The notes under the pieces were generated by a model. The model saw nothing but the letters and a program-made list of their open reading frames with translations. It had not been told where the DNA came from and searched no databases. From positions 1 to 16,007 of the forward strand of contig CAQFKO010000008.1 of NCBI GenBank assembly GCA_948787875.1: a DNA stretch of 16,007 nt, in the 5' to 3' direction. The stretch is from an uncultured Eubacteriales bacterium. Lineage in GTDB: Bacteria > Bacillota > Clostridia > Christensenellales > UBA1242. Both the position numbers and the translations under genes were made by a program. Numbering within the stretch: the first letter of the stretch is position 1; each line of letters begins with the position of its first letter. Below, one piece after another: positions 7,777 to 14,693 of the stretch.

Positions 7777-8481
7777 TTAAACAGTTATGCCTTTGGTTTC
7801 AAAAAATTCTTTTGAAACAATTCCGCGTCTAAGCATTTCTTTAAAAATAATAGTCAAACATTCTTCGGTTGAAGTGTAAGAGGTATCAATGAGCAACGCA
7901 TTTTCACACATAATAAGCGGAGAAATCGGACGGTGAATATCTTGATAATCTCTGTCTTCGATTTCTGAAATAACTTGCGAAAGAGAAGCGTGGTCGCCAA
8001 GTTTTTCATAATCTTTCATTCTTCGCTCTGCGCGAATTTCGGCTTTGCAGTCAACATAGATTTTAAGGTCAGCATCTGGAAAGATAACCGAACCTATATC
8101 TCTGCCTTCCATAACAATATTTTCATTATTATTTTTTGTGTCTTGTTGAAGCTGTCTTACAAATTCGCGAATATATGGTTTGCAAGCTATTTTAGGTGTA
8201 AAGTTAGTTGTTTCTTCGGTATAAAGTCGATCGGTGATGTTAACCCCGTCAACAATCATGATGTTAGAATTTTGGTTATAGGTATAAAGAACTTCTGTGC
8301 TTTCGGTAAGTTGCTTTAACGCCTCTTCGTCATTTTCCGAAATGCTGAGACTGAGAGCTTTTGCAGCAAGAGCTCTGTATAGCGCGCCCGCACTGAAAAA
8401 CCCATAATGCAATTTATTTGCAAGTGATTTGGCAAGTGTTGATTTTCCGGAACCTGATGTGCCGTCAATTGCTATAATCAT
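7777..8481 (-). CDS. cmk: Cytidylate kinase (CMP/dCMP kinase)
   Basis: The 234-residue protein phosphorylates CMP and dCMP with ATP in the cytosol. It opens MIIAIDGTSGSGKST, a P-loop at residues 7-15. MEGRDIGSVIFPDADLKIYV (124-143) and the lid/CMP segment RDYQDIHRPISPL (177-189) are diagnostic. The segment usually reading (D)(T/S)GA-YR is FFSAGALYR here (28-36), so the usual Asp and Ser/Thr near CMP are Ser and Ala. ATG follows AAGGAG by about 6 nt, and TTGAAC/TATTAT lies upstream. The gene stands alone, convergent with queH and divergent from the Mrr-like gene. In many Firmicutes cmk is beside plsC, so a second copy near the left edge is possible. Confidence 0.94.
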   Translation of the reverse strand: MIIAIDGTSGSGKSTLAKSLANKLHYGFFSAGALYRALAAKALSLSISENDEEALKQLTESTEVLYTYNQNSNIMIVDGVNITDRLYTEETTNFTPKIACKPYIREFVRQLQQDTKNNNENIVMEGRDIGSVIFPDADLKIYVDCKAEIRAERRMKDYEKLGDHASLSQVISEIEDRDYQDIHRPISPLIMCENALLIDTSYTSTEECLTIIFKEMLRRGIVSKEFFETKGITV

Positions 8482-8516
8482 AAATACTCCTTAGGTGTTT
8501 ATTTTTATCTTATTAT

Positions 8517-8544
8517 ATAATATAATAAAATGTTAAAAGTTCAA
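8517..8544 (-). promoter_or_regulatory. Promoter of cmk
   Basis: Reading the minus strand, TTGAAC (8544-8539), 16 nt, then TATTAT (8522-8517) lie about 36 nt upstream of the cmk start codon. The Shine-Dalgarno AAGGAG follows within the leader. Confidence 0.6.
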
Positions 8545-8597
8545 AATAAAAAATGTATATATTTGTATTTTTTTTAAATTTGTTATAAAATTGTAAT

Positions 8598-9197
8598 ATG
8601 GCTAAAACAAATCAAAAGATAAGCCTTTTTGGAAAGATTATAAGAATAATTATAATAATAGTTCTAAGTCCCGTTTTAATTGTAAGGGCTATCTTTCTTT
8701 CTGTAAAAAATCGCAAAAATCATAAGATATTTTTGCAAAAAGTGCAAATTTCAACCATTTCGCAGACAGATTTGCTCACAGGAGTTGAATTTGAGCAATT
8801 TTTAAGTCAAATATTCAAGGCAATGGGCTATGATGTTTCTTTAACCAAGTCCTCTTCGGATTTTGGAGCAGACCTTATAGCTGTTAAAAATAAAACAAAA
8901 ATTGCCGTTCAAGCAAAAAGATATTCAAAAACAGTCGGTGCTCATGCGGTTCAAGAAGTGCTTGGGGCAAAAAAACATTATGGCGCAACAGAAGCAATGG
9001 TAATAACAAACAACTATTTTTCGAAAGAAGCACAAACTCTTGCACTTGAAAATGATATAAAACTAATCGACAGAACTTCACTTATAAATTTGATCGGAAA
9101 GATAAAAGTGGAAATTATAAGGGAAAAATGTAATTTATGCGCGCTTACTTCGGCATCTGTGACAGAAATTGAAGGCAGATACAGCCATTGGATATAA
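8598..9197 (+). CDS. Membrane-anchored Mrr-type restriction-endonuclease-like protein
   Basis: The 199-residue product has one strongly hydrophobic N-terminal segment (about 12-35), a basic stretch, then a Mrr-type nuclease domain (about 58-170). The core is GVEFEQFLSQIFKAMGYDV followed by DFGADLIA (88-95) and IAVQAKRY (102-109), the PD-(D/E)xK arrangement with D92, Q105 and K107 as likely catalytic residues. The helix VGAHAVQEVLGAKKHYGA is also typical. By family the domain cleaves DNA, often modified DNA, but many small membrane-anchored members have no known function. The tail holds CNLC (178-181) without a second Cys pair, perhaps a remnant of the zinc ribbon some relatives carry. No methylase gene is nearby. 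The start has no clear Shine-Dalgarno; TTGTAT (8563-8568) and TATAAA (8584-8589) suggest an almost leaderless message. Confidence 0.85.
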   Translation: MAKTNQKISLFGKIIRIIIIIVLSPVLIVRAIFLSVKNRKNHKIFLQKVQISTISQTDLLTGVEFEQFLSQIFKAMGYDVSLTKSSSDFGADLIAVKNKTKIAVQAKRYSKTVGAHAVQEVLGAKKHYGATEAMVITNNYFSKEAQTLALENDIKLIDRTSLINLIGKIKVEIIREKCNLCALTSASVTEIEGRYSHWI

Positions 9198-9274
9198 AAT
9201 TTTTGTCTAACTTTACAAGCTATGAGTAATTTTTAATAATCAAGCATACACTATTTTTGAGGAAAGGCAAATAG

Positions 9275-10018
9275 ATGTTTGAACTTATGGTAAGCACTGT
9301 ATTTGAAAAGCAAGATTATATATCTGACCTTTTCAAAAAACTTGGATCAGAAATAAAAAAAGACGGTGGCATTGCGGCAATGCAAAATCACAGCGGTCGA
9401 AGCAGCTTTGCTTTGGCGGTTCCGTCACGCAAAAAAGAATATTACAAATCAAAAATATTAGAGCATATTATTTTTATGATAATAGACGACTACAAGTTTA
9501 ATTATTTTAAAGAAAGTATTGCTGTTTATGATAATGAGGTGATTTTTGAATCCTTTTTAAAAGCAATTTCGATTTTTGATGCAGAAGCAGACAAAGAATA
9601 CATAAAAAATCAAATTGAGCTTAAAGGCGAAATCTTGGTAGATAGTTTTTACTTTTTTAAACTTATGCCATTAAGGTCAAAGTGGAAGCGCACTGCGGAT
9701 ATAATAAATCAAAACCAAATTTTAAAGAGTAAGTCGTCAATGCTTGAAGTGCTTAAATATTTAACCGCAATGTCCGAAAACTTTTCTATGGAAACCAATA
9801 TAGTTTTAAGCAAAAAGCAAATAAAATTAACGAGCCTTTCAAAATGCAAAAGGTTCAAACGAAATTTCAGCGGAATTTCACTTTTCATGACTGAAATGAT
9901 AAAGCTTAATCCCGTAAAGATTAATTTAAAACAAGACGCGGAAGAAAAGTTTGACTCTGACGAGGTTGCGGATATGCTCAGCAAAATCTTTGACGACAAA
10001 ATATATTTGACTAATTAA
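9275..10018 (+). CDS. ytxC: YtxC-like sporulation-family protein (putative)
   Basis: The 247-residue soluble protein has no signal peptide or membrane segment. It resembles the YtxC family by overall pattern: an early helical segment ILEHIIFMIIDDYKFNYFK, then a central VDSFYFFKLMPLRSKWKRT that matches the family's GFVxFRLxxY block, then a helical lead into a C-terminal domain. YtxC is named as a sporulation protein, but its molecular role is unknown. Genome position supports the call: the gene lies directly upstream of thrS, as ytxC does in Bacillus subtilis. ATG 9275 follows GAGGAAAGG (9259-9267) by 7 nt. The thrS promoter lies just past its stop. The assignment rests on recalled pattern plus synteny, so another helical family is possible. 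Confidence 0.6.
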   Translation: MFELMVSTVFEKQDYISDLFKKLGSEIKKDGGIAAMQNHSGRSSFALAVPSRKKEYYKSKILEHIIFMIIDDYKFNYFKESIAVYDNEVIFESFLKAISIFDAEADKEYIKNQIELKGEILVDSFYFFKLMPLRSKWKRTADIINQNQILKSKSSMLEVLKYLTAMSENFSMETNIVLSKKQIKLTSLSKCKRFKRNFSGISLFMTEMIKLNPVKINLKQDAEEKFDSDEVADMLSKIFDDKIYLTN

Positions 10019-10050
10019 AAAATAATTTTGATTTTATCTTGATAAAAATA

Positions 10051-10078
10051 TTGACAAAAATATATGCCGGTGTATAAT
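10051..10078 (+). promoter_or_regulatory. Promoter of thrS
   Basis: Perfect TTGACA (10051-10056) and perfect TATAAT (10073-10078) are 16 nt apart, and TG immediately precedes the -10 box. Transcription would begin near 10085, at the start of the T-box leader. Confidence 0.85.
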
Positions 10079-10084
10079 AAATAA

Positions 10085-10307
10085 TATAAGAACTTGCAGA
10101 ACAAGTAACTTTTTTGTACGCTGACAAGAGATGGAAGTCATGGGCTGAAAGCTTCCTCAACACGGCAATCAAGCGAAACCGCCTGCATTTTAAACAACTA
10201 AATATCAATGAGGCTTTTGAAATATCAAAAGTAAAATAAGGTGGAACCACGGCAAATGTCGTCCTTATGCAAAAACAAAATCTTTTTTGCATAAGGGCTT
10301 TTTCTTT
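10085..10307 (+). promoter_or_regulatory. T-box leader (threonyl) of thrS
   Basis: Stem I is closed by TGCAG (10095-10099) with CTGCA (10183-10187). The AGTA motif (10104-10107) faces the specifier loop. AGAGA is at 10127-10131, and GGAAG (10133-10137) pairs with CTTCC (10151-10155). The likely specifier is ACC (10178-10180), a Thr codon, followed by a purine. A 7-bp hairpin (10214-10231) fits stem III. The T-box GGTGGAACCACGG (10240-10252) forms the antiterminator: AAGG (10238-10241) with CCTT (10263-10266), and ACG (10249-10251) with CGT (10260-10262). The TGGA bulge suits a tRNA ending UCCA. Uncharged tRNA-Thr should therefore allow read-through into thrS. Confidence 0.95.
10262..10307 (+). 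terminator. T-box attenuator terminator
   Basis: CCTTATGCAAAA (10263-10274) pairs perfectly with TTTTGCATAAGG (10285-10296), and T10262-G10297 extends the stem. A T run begins at 10299. The 5' arm is shared with the antiterminator, so the two structures exclude each other. Confidence 0.93.
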
Positions 10308-10355
10308 AATAGCAAAAAAGACAAATTAACAATTATATATAAAAAGGAGCAAAAT

Positions 10356-12266
10356 ATGAAATTACAACTTAGAGACGAAGTAAAAGAATTTGAAAACGGC
10401 GTAAGCACGCTTGATGTTGCAAAGTCAATTTCCGAAGGGCTTGCAAGAGTTGCAGTATGCGGACAGCTAAACGGAGAACTTATTGATTTAAACCGTCCAA
10501 TAATCTGTGATGGAAAGCTTGAAATTATCACAAACAAAAGTCCTGAATACCAAGAAATTTTAAGACATTCGGCAGCTCATGTTTTGGCGCAAGCGGTAAA
10601 AACAATTTTTCCGACTGCAAAATGCTGGGTTGGACCGGCAACAAAAGACGGGTTTTATTATGACTTTGATTTTAAAACTCCAATCACCAATGAAGATTTG
10701 TCGGTTATTGAAGACGAAATGAATAAAATCGTTAAGGCAAACTTTGATATAGTTTTTAAAGAGGTTTCAAAAAAAGAAGCCATAAAGCTTATGAAAGATT
10801 CAAAAGAGCCTTATAAGGTGGAAATTATAGAAAGTCTTCCTGACGACGAAAAAATCACAACCTATTCACAGGGCGATTATGTTGAGGTATGCAGAGGTCC
10901 TCATGTTAAATCAACGGGAATGGTTAAGGCGTTCAAACTCACAAAAATAGCCGGAGCATATTTAAAGGGCGACAGCAAAAACAAAATGCTCACCAGAATA
11001 TATGGCGTTGTGTTTGACAAAAAGAGTGAACTTGACGAATATTTTAAAAATCTTGAAGAAGCAATGAAGCGTGACCACAGAAAACTCGGAAAAGAACTTG
11101 AACTGTTTTTCTTTGACGAAACCGCTCCGGGAATGGCATACTTTTTGCCAAAAGGCTTTACTCTTTTAAACACACTTATAAATTATTGGAGAGAGCTTCA
11201 TCGCAAAAACGGATACTATGAGTTTACCGCACCTCAACTAAACAGCAGTGTTTTGTGGAAAACTTCGGGACATTGGGACCACTACAAAGAAGATATGTTT
11301 GTTTTGACTGATGCAGACGGAAACGAACAAGCTTTAAAGCCAATGAACTGTCCAAACTCAATAAAAATTTATCAAAGCAAAACAAGAAGCTACAAAGATT
11401 TGCCGTTAAGGCTTAATGATGTAGATGTCATTCACAGAAATGAAAAATCGGGTCAACTTAATGGTTTGTTCAGAGTAAGAATGTTCCGTCAAGACGATTC
11501 ACATAACTACATAACAGAAAATCAAATCGGAAGCGAAATTAAAAGCATATTAAAAATCGCAAACCAAATATACGGAGTTTTCAATTTGCCATATAAACTT
11601 ACGCTTTCAACCAGACCAAGCGATTATATGGGCGAATTGTCAACTTGGAACAAGGCAGAAGCAGAACTCAAAGAAGTTATGAATGAAATCTGCGGAGAGG
11701 GCAATTATAGAATAAATGAGGGTGACGGCGCATTCTATGGTCCTAAGATAGATATAAAAATGCAAGATTGCTTGGGCAGAGAATGGCAAATGGGCACAAT
11801 TCAGTTAGATTTCCAATTGCCTCAAAGATTTGAACTGAGCTTTGTTGACAGCGACGGAAGCAAAAAGCAACCAATAATGATTCACAGAGCAATACTCGGC
11901 TCCTTTGAAAGATTTATCGGAATAATAACTGAACACTTTGCAGGTGCATTTCCAACTTGGCTTGCTCCGGTTCAAGTAAAAGTAATTTCGGTTTCCGCAA
12001 AATCTGCCGACTATGCACAAAGGGTTGCTGGCGAACTAGACAGCAGAGCAATAAGAGTGGAGTGCGATAATTCAGACGAGCGAATCGGCTATAAAATTCG
12101 TTTGGCTCAACTTGAAAAAGTTCCATATATGCTTATTCTTGGCGAAAATGAAATGAATTCAAACAAAGTTTCGGTAAGAAAAAGAAATGGCGAAGAATTG
12201 AAAGATTTGGAATTTGACGAATTTGTAAGAATGATAAAAGAAGATATCTACGAAAAAAGAATATAA
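10356..12266 (+). CDS. thrS: Threonyl-tRNA synthetase
   Basis: The 636-residue class II synthetase joins threonine to tRNA-Thr. Domains run in the normal order. The TGS domain is about 1-60. The editing domain carries HSAAH (H71, H75) and CRGPH (C179, H183). The catalytic core follows, with zinc ligands C332 (NCPNS) and H383 (DDSHNY), motif 2 around HRNEKSGQLNGLFRVRMFRQ, and motif 3 GSFERFIGIITEHFAG. The anticodon-binding domain begins at FPTWLAPVQVKVI. ATG 10356 is chosen because AAGGAG (10344-10349) precedes it by 6 nt. An in-frame ATG at 10287 lies inside the attenuator stem and is rejected. Control is by the upstream T-box leader. All key residues seen are intact. Confidence 0.98.
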   Translation: MKLQLRDEVKEFENGVSTLDVAKSISEGLARVAVCGQLNGELIDLNRPIICDGKLEIITNKSPEYQEILRHSAAHVLAQAVKTIFPTAKCWVGPATKDGFYYDFDFKTPITNEDLSVIEDEMNKIVKANFDIVFKEVSKKEAIKLMKDSKEPYKVEIIESLPDDEKITTYSQGDYVEVCRGPHVKSTGMVKAFKLTKIAGAYLKGDSKNKMLTRIYGVVFDKKSELDEYFKNLEEAMKRDHRKLGKELELFFFDETAPGMAYFLPKGFTLLNTLINYWRELHRKNGYYEFTAPQLNSSVLWKTSGHWDHYKEDMFVLTDADGNEQALKPMNCPNSIKIYQSKTRSYKDLPLRLNDVDVIHRNEKSGQLNGLFRVRMFRQDDSHNYITENQIGSEIKSILKIANQIYGVFNLPYKLTLSTRPSDYMGELSTWNKAEAELKEVMNEICGEGNYRINEGDGAFYGPKIDIKMQDCLGREWQMGTIQLDFQLPQRFELSFVDSDGSKKQPIMIHRAILGSFERFIGIITEHFAGAFPTWLAPVQVKVISVSAKSADYAQRVAGELDSRAIRVECDNSDERIGYKIRLAQLEKVPYMLILGENEMNSNKVSVRKRNGEELKDLEFDEFVRMIKEDIYEKRI

Positions 12267-12336
12267 ATTAAGCAAAGCAATTTATATAGATATTATAAAA
12301 AAGATATATTTTATTATTTTTATATATTATTTATAT

Positions 12337-12396
12337 TTTACCCCGAGTGGCTCCACTGTAAGGGGAGCTGTCGGCTTTGCCGACTGAGAGGTTAAA
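12337..12396 (+). repeat. Structured palindromic intergenic repeat, copy 1
   Basis: Two hairpins lie in tandem: GCTCC (12350-12354) with GGAGC (12364-12368), and GTCGGC (12370-12375) with GCCGAC (12379-12384) around TTT. They are followed by TGAGAGGTTAAA. The 5' TTTACCCC partly mirrors the 3' GGTTAAA as an imperfect terminal inverted repeat. The element is far richer in G+C than its AT-rich surroundings. It matches copy 2 at 15719-15779, including paired changes in the second stem. I recognise the style as a dispersed repeat frequent in clostridial genomes, from general familiarity only. It sits between thrS and infC with no coding content. Confidence 0.8.
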
Positions 12397-12430
12397 ATTA
12401 TTTGTTTTTTTAAAAGATTAATAAATTTTC

Positions 12431-12459
12431 TTGACAAAAAAAATTTTATAGTATATAAT
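12431..12459 (+). promoter_or_regulatory. Promoter of infC-rpmI-rplT
   Basis: Perfect TTGACA (12431-12436), 17 nt, perfect TATAAT (12454-12459). The predicted start is near 12466, giving a leader of about 165 nt before infC. Confidence 0.88.
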
Positions 12460-12465
12460 GCTTTT

Positions 12466-12604
12466 GTTTATAGAAGAGAAAGACCACTTTCCACCAAACG
12501 AATGAAAATTTTGTTTGTGTCACATATATAAAATTTATTTAGCAAAAAGCTATTTATTTTGATATTTTGTGAGTGGTTTGTCTTTATAAGCCACTCACTT
12601 TTTT
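12466..12604 (+). promoter_or_regulatory. L20-type leader with attenuator upstream of infC
   Basis: The infC leader ends in an intrinsic terminator. An upstream strand AAAGACCACT (12479-12488) can pair with the 5' arm and loop of that terminator (AGTGG plus TCTTT, 12572-12585, with TTTG bulged), which would prevent it. This is the layout of the Firmicutes L20 leader, where ribosomal protein L20 binds the long-range structure and triggers termination or blocks translation. Position before infC-rpmI-rplT supports this. The exact L20-binding fold was not modelled. Confidence 0.7.
12569..12604 (+). terminator. Attenuator terminator in the infC leader
   Basis: GTGAGTGGTTT (12569-12579) pairs with AAGCCACTCAC (12588-12598), with one G-U pair and an 8-nt loop, and six T residues follow (12599-12604). 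It lies 26 nt before the infC start, inside the leader rather than after a gene, so it must act conditionally. Confidence 0.88.
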
Positions 12605-12630
12605 AGTGAAATAAAATATTTAGGAGAAAT

Positions 12631-13155
12631 ATGGCAGCAAAACAAGAAACACAAATCAATTCAAGCATTCGTGACGCAGAGGTCAGAGTAGTCGGAGCAA
12701 ATGGCGAACAACTTGGCATCATGAGCGCGCGCGAAGCAAATGAGCTTGCGGAAAAAGAGGGCTTAGACCTTGTTAAAATTTCGGCTAGTTCGGTGCCACC
12801 TGTTTGCAAAATCATGGATTACGGCAAATATATGTTTGACAAAACCAAGCGTGAAAAAGAACAGCGCAAAAATCAAAAAGTTGTTGCATTAAAAGAAGTT
12901 CAGTTATCAATGACAATTGAACAGCACGATATTGATATAAAAGCAAAACACGCAACAAAATTTTTGCTAAACGGTGACAAAGTAAAAGTTTCAATCAGAA
13001 TGAGCGGAAGACAACAAGCATATTCGGCAAGAGGTGTTGAAACCGAAAACAATTTTGCAGCAAGTCTTGAAGAGATTGCGGTTATCGAAAAACCAGCCAA
13101 GGTTGAGGGCAGACATATAATAATGATACTCGCCCCAAAACAGGCAAAAAAATAA
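12631..13155 (+). CDS. infC: Translation initiation factor IF-3
   Basis: The 174-residue protein has the usual two domains. The N-terminal domain includes INSSIRDAEVRVVGANGEQLGIMSAREA and the KIMDYGKYMFDKTKREKEQRKNQ helix-linker region. The C-terminal domain starts near VALKEVQLSMTIEQHDIDIKAKHA and includes VKVSIRMSGRQQAY. It binds the 30S subunit, checks the initiator tRNA and codon, and keeps subunits apart. Length is normal. AGGAG (12622-12626) precedes ATG by 4 nt. The start is a plain ATG, not the rare AUU-type codon through which Escherichia coli IF-3 represses itself, so control here probably rests on the leader. It is first in the operon with rpmI and rplT. Confidence 0.97.
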   Translation: MAAKQETQINSSIRDAEVRVVGANGEQLGIMSAREANELAEKEGLDLVKISASSVPPVCKIMDYGKYMFDKTKREKEQRKNQKVVALKEVQLSMTIEQHDIDIKAKHATKFLLNGDKVKVSIRMSGRQQAYSARGVETENNFAASLEEIAVIEKPAKVEGRHIIMILAPKQAKK

Positions 13156-13191
13156 ACCATACTAATCCAAAATTAAAAGGAGAACAAAATT

Positions 13192-13392
13192 ATGCCAAAA
13201 CAAAGAAATAGCAGTGCCGCAAAAAAAAGATTTATTGTCCTTAAAAGCGGCAAAGTAAAAAGAGGACATCAAAACAAACGCCACTTACTTTCTAGCAAAG
13301 AAACCGGAAGAAAAAGAAAACTTCGTCAAGGAGCTTATGTAGAAGGCAAGCAAATCAAAACAGTAAAAATTATTGTGGGCAATCAAGGCTAA
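13192..13392 (+). CDS. rpmI: Ribosomal protein L35 (bL35)
   Basis: This is a 66-residue, very basic protein starting MPKQRNSSAAKKRF and continuing GSGK-like KSGKVKRGHQNKRHLL, SSKETGRKRKLRQ. That is the L35 pattern of MPK start, AAKRF box, KRxH core and RxLR-type basic run. It is a structural component of the 50S subunit. AAGGAG (13177-13182) lies 9 nt before ATG. It is 36 nt after infC and 18 nt before rplT, the conserved order of this operon. Confidence 0.96.
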   Translation: MPKQRNSSAAKKRFIVLKSGKVKRGHQNKRHLLSSKETGRKRKLRQGAYVEGKQIKTVKIIVGNQG

Positions 13393-13410
13393 TAAGGGGG
13401 ACGAAGAATT

Positions 13411-13767
13411 ATGAGAATTAAAAGAAGTGTTAACGCACATAAAAAACGCGTAAAAATCATGAAGAATGCAAAAGGCTACTATGGTTCAAAGAGCAAACTT
13501 TACAGAGTGGCAAGACAAGCCGTAATGAAAAGCGGAAACTATGCATACATTGGCAGACGTAACAAAAAAAGAGATTTCCGTAGACTTTGGAATGTAAGAA
13601 TTAACGCTGAGGCAAGAGTTAATGGACTTTCATACAGCAATCTTATTCATGGCTTAAAATTAGCAGGCATTGAGCTTAACAGAAAAGTTTTGTCAGAACT
13701 TGCAGTTTCTGATAAATCAGCTTTTGCAAAAGTTTGTGAAGAGGCAAAAACAGCACTCAGCAAATAA
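13411..13767 (+). CDS. rplT: Ribosomal protein L20 (bL20)
   Basis: The 118-residue basic protein has the typical length and start ([20 protein letters not shown]). [21 protein letters not shown] and [23 protein letters not shown] follow; these are the L20 hallmarks. It binds 23S rRNA early in 50S assembly and, by family precedent in Firmicutes, represses its own operon through the infC leader. A strong AGGGGG ribosome site lies about 9 nt before ATG. A strong terminator follows the stop. Confidence 0.97.
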   Translation: MRIKRSVNAHKKRVKIMKNAKGYYGSKSKLYRVARQAVMKSGNYAYIGRRNKKRDFRRLWNVRINAEARVNGLSYSNLIHGLKLAGIELNRKVLSELAVSDKSAFAKVCEEAKTALSK

Positions 13768-13772
13768 CTTTC

Positions 13773-13806
13773 AAACTTAATACCCAAAATGGTATTAAGT
13801 TTTTTT
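13773..13806 (+). terminator. Terminator after rplT, close to the next gene
   Basis: AAACTTAATACC (13773-13784) pairs perfectly with GGTATTAAGTTT (13791-13802) around CAAAAT, and the T run continues to 13806. Only 12 nt then separate it from the next start codon. Confidence 0.9.
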
Positions 13807-13818
13807 GTAGAGGTAAAT

Positions 13819-14592
13819 ATGATAAATGAAATCATCACCAGCCTAGACAATCCATCGGTAAAAGAAGCACGAAGTTTGAATGACAAAAAAGCAAGGCGAT
13901 TTCATGGCAAGTTTTTGGTAGACGGCGAAAAACTTGTTCACGAAGTAGTCTGCGGAGCGGCCGAGGTCGACAAACTTTTTGTTGACAGTGCAAGGCTTGA
14001 AGAGTTTGATTATATAATAAAAAAGTGTGAAGGAAAAATCGTTCCTGTAACAAAAAAAGTTATAGATTCAATATCCGAAAATGTAACGCCACAGGGCATA
14101 ATTGCAGAGGTAATCATGCAACCCACGGCAGAGTTTAAGCCTGTTTCAAATCAGCCTATTTTAATTTTAGACAGAATTCAAGACCCCGGAAATCTCGGAA
14201 CAATTATCAGAACCGCATCAGCCACGGGTTTTTCGTCAATAGTTTTAATAGACACTGCGGACCCTTTTTCACCAAAGGTGGTAAGAAGCAGCAGTGGCGG
14301 AATCTTTTATACCGATATTTTCAGAATGAGTGAGGCAGAAATCATTGATTATTGCAGGGCAAAAAATATAGAAATGCTTGTTGCTGATATGTGCGGAGAA
14401 AACATTTTCAAGCATAATAATTCAATCAAAAATATAGCTCTTGTTATAGGTAATGAAGGTCAAGGCGTCAGTGAAAATTTTAAGGCAAACGGAACTCTTG
14501 TTTCCTTGCCAATGAAAAGTCAAATGGAAAGTTTAAACGCCGCAGTGTCGGCAAGTGTACTTATGTACACTCTTATGGGAAACAGTATATAA
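13819..14592 (+). CDS. SpoU/TrmH-family RNA 2'-O-methyltransferase
   Basis: The 257-residue SPOUT protein starts MINEIITSLDNPSVKEARSL and has the N-terminal substrate-binding domain (RRFHGKFLVDGEKLVHE), then the knotted SAM domain. Motif 1 is LDRIQDPGNLGTIIRTASATG with N125 and R131, motif 2 is LVIGNEGQGVS (209-218), and motif 3 is SLPMKSQMESLNAAVSASV. It is expected to methylate a ribose in rRNA or tRNA; the exact target cannot be told from sequence (YsgA/RlmB-like). The start at 13819 follows AGAGGT (13809-13814). An in-frame ATG at 13789 falls inside the rplT terminator stem and is rejected. No room for its own promoter exists after that terminator, so it depends on read-through or on a promoter inside rplT. 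Confidence 0.92.
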   Translation: MINEIITSLDNPSVKEARSLNDKKARRFHGKFLVDGEKLVHEVVCGAAEVDKLFVDSARLEEFDYIIKKCEGKIVPVTKKVIDSISENVTPQGIIAEVIMQPTAEFKPVSNQPILILDRIQDPGNLGTIIRTASATGFSSIVLIDTADPFSPKVVRSSSGGIFYTDIFRMSEAEIIDYCRAKNIEMLVADMCGENIFKHNNSIKNIALVIGNEGQGVSENFKANGTLVSLPMKSQMESLNAAVSASVLMYTLMGNSI

Positions 14593-14693
14593 TTTAACAA
14601 AAAATTGCAAAAATCATTTATTTTAATCAAAAAAACTGCCAAATTCGGTAAAAATATGACAATTTATTATAAAATTATTTATAGGAGGATTTT

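Noticed and set aside
9198..9274. Promoter for the YtxC-like gene
   Set aside because: TTGTCT (9204) with TAATTT (9228) at 18 nt is too weak to list; transcription from the upstream gene is equally possible.
10287..10355. ATG-initiated N-terminal extension of thrS
   Set aside because: It lies within the T-box terminator stem and the ribosome site; the TGS domain begins right at ATG 10356.
13789..13818. Ten-residue N-terminal extension of the SpoU-family methyltransferase
   Set aside because: The codons lie in the rplT terminator stem and T run; ATG 13819 has its own ribosome site and the family-typical N-terminus.
14593..14693. Dedicated promoter for yebC
   Set aside because: Only weak boxes can be combined (for example TTCGGT with TATAAA at 18 nt), not better than chance in AT-rich sequence.
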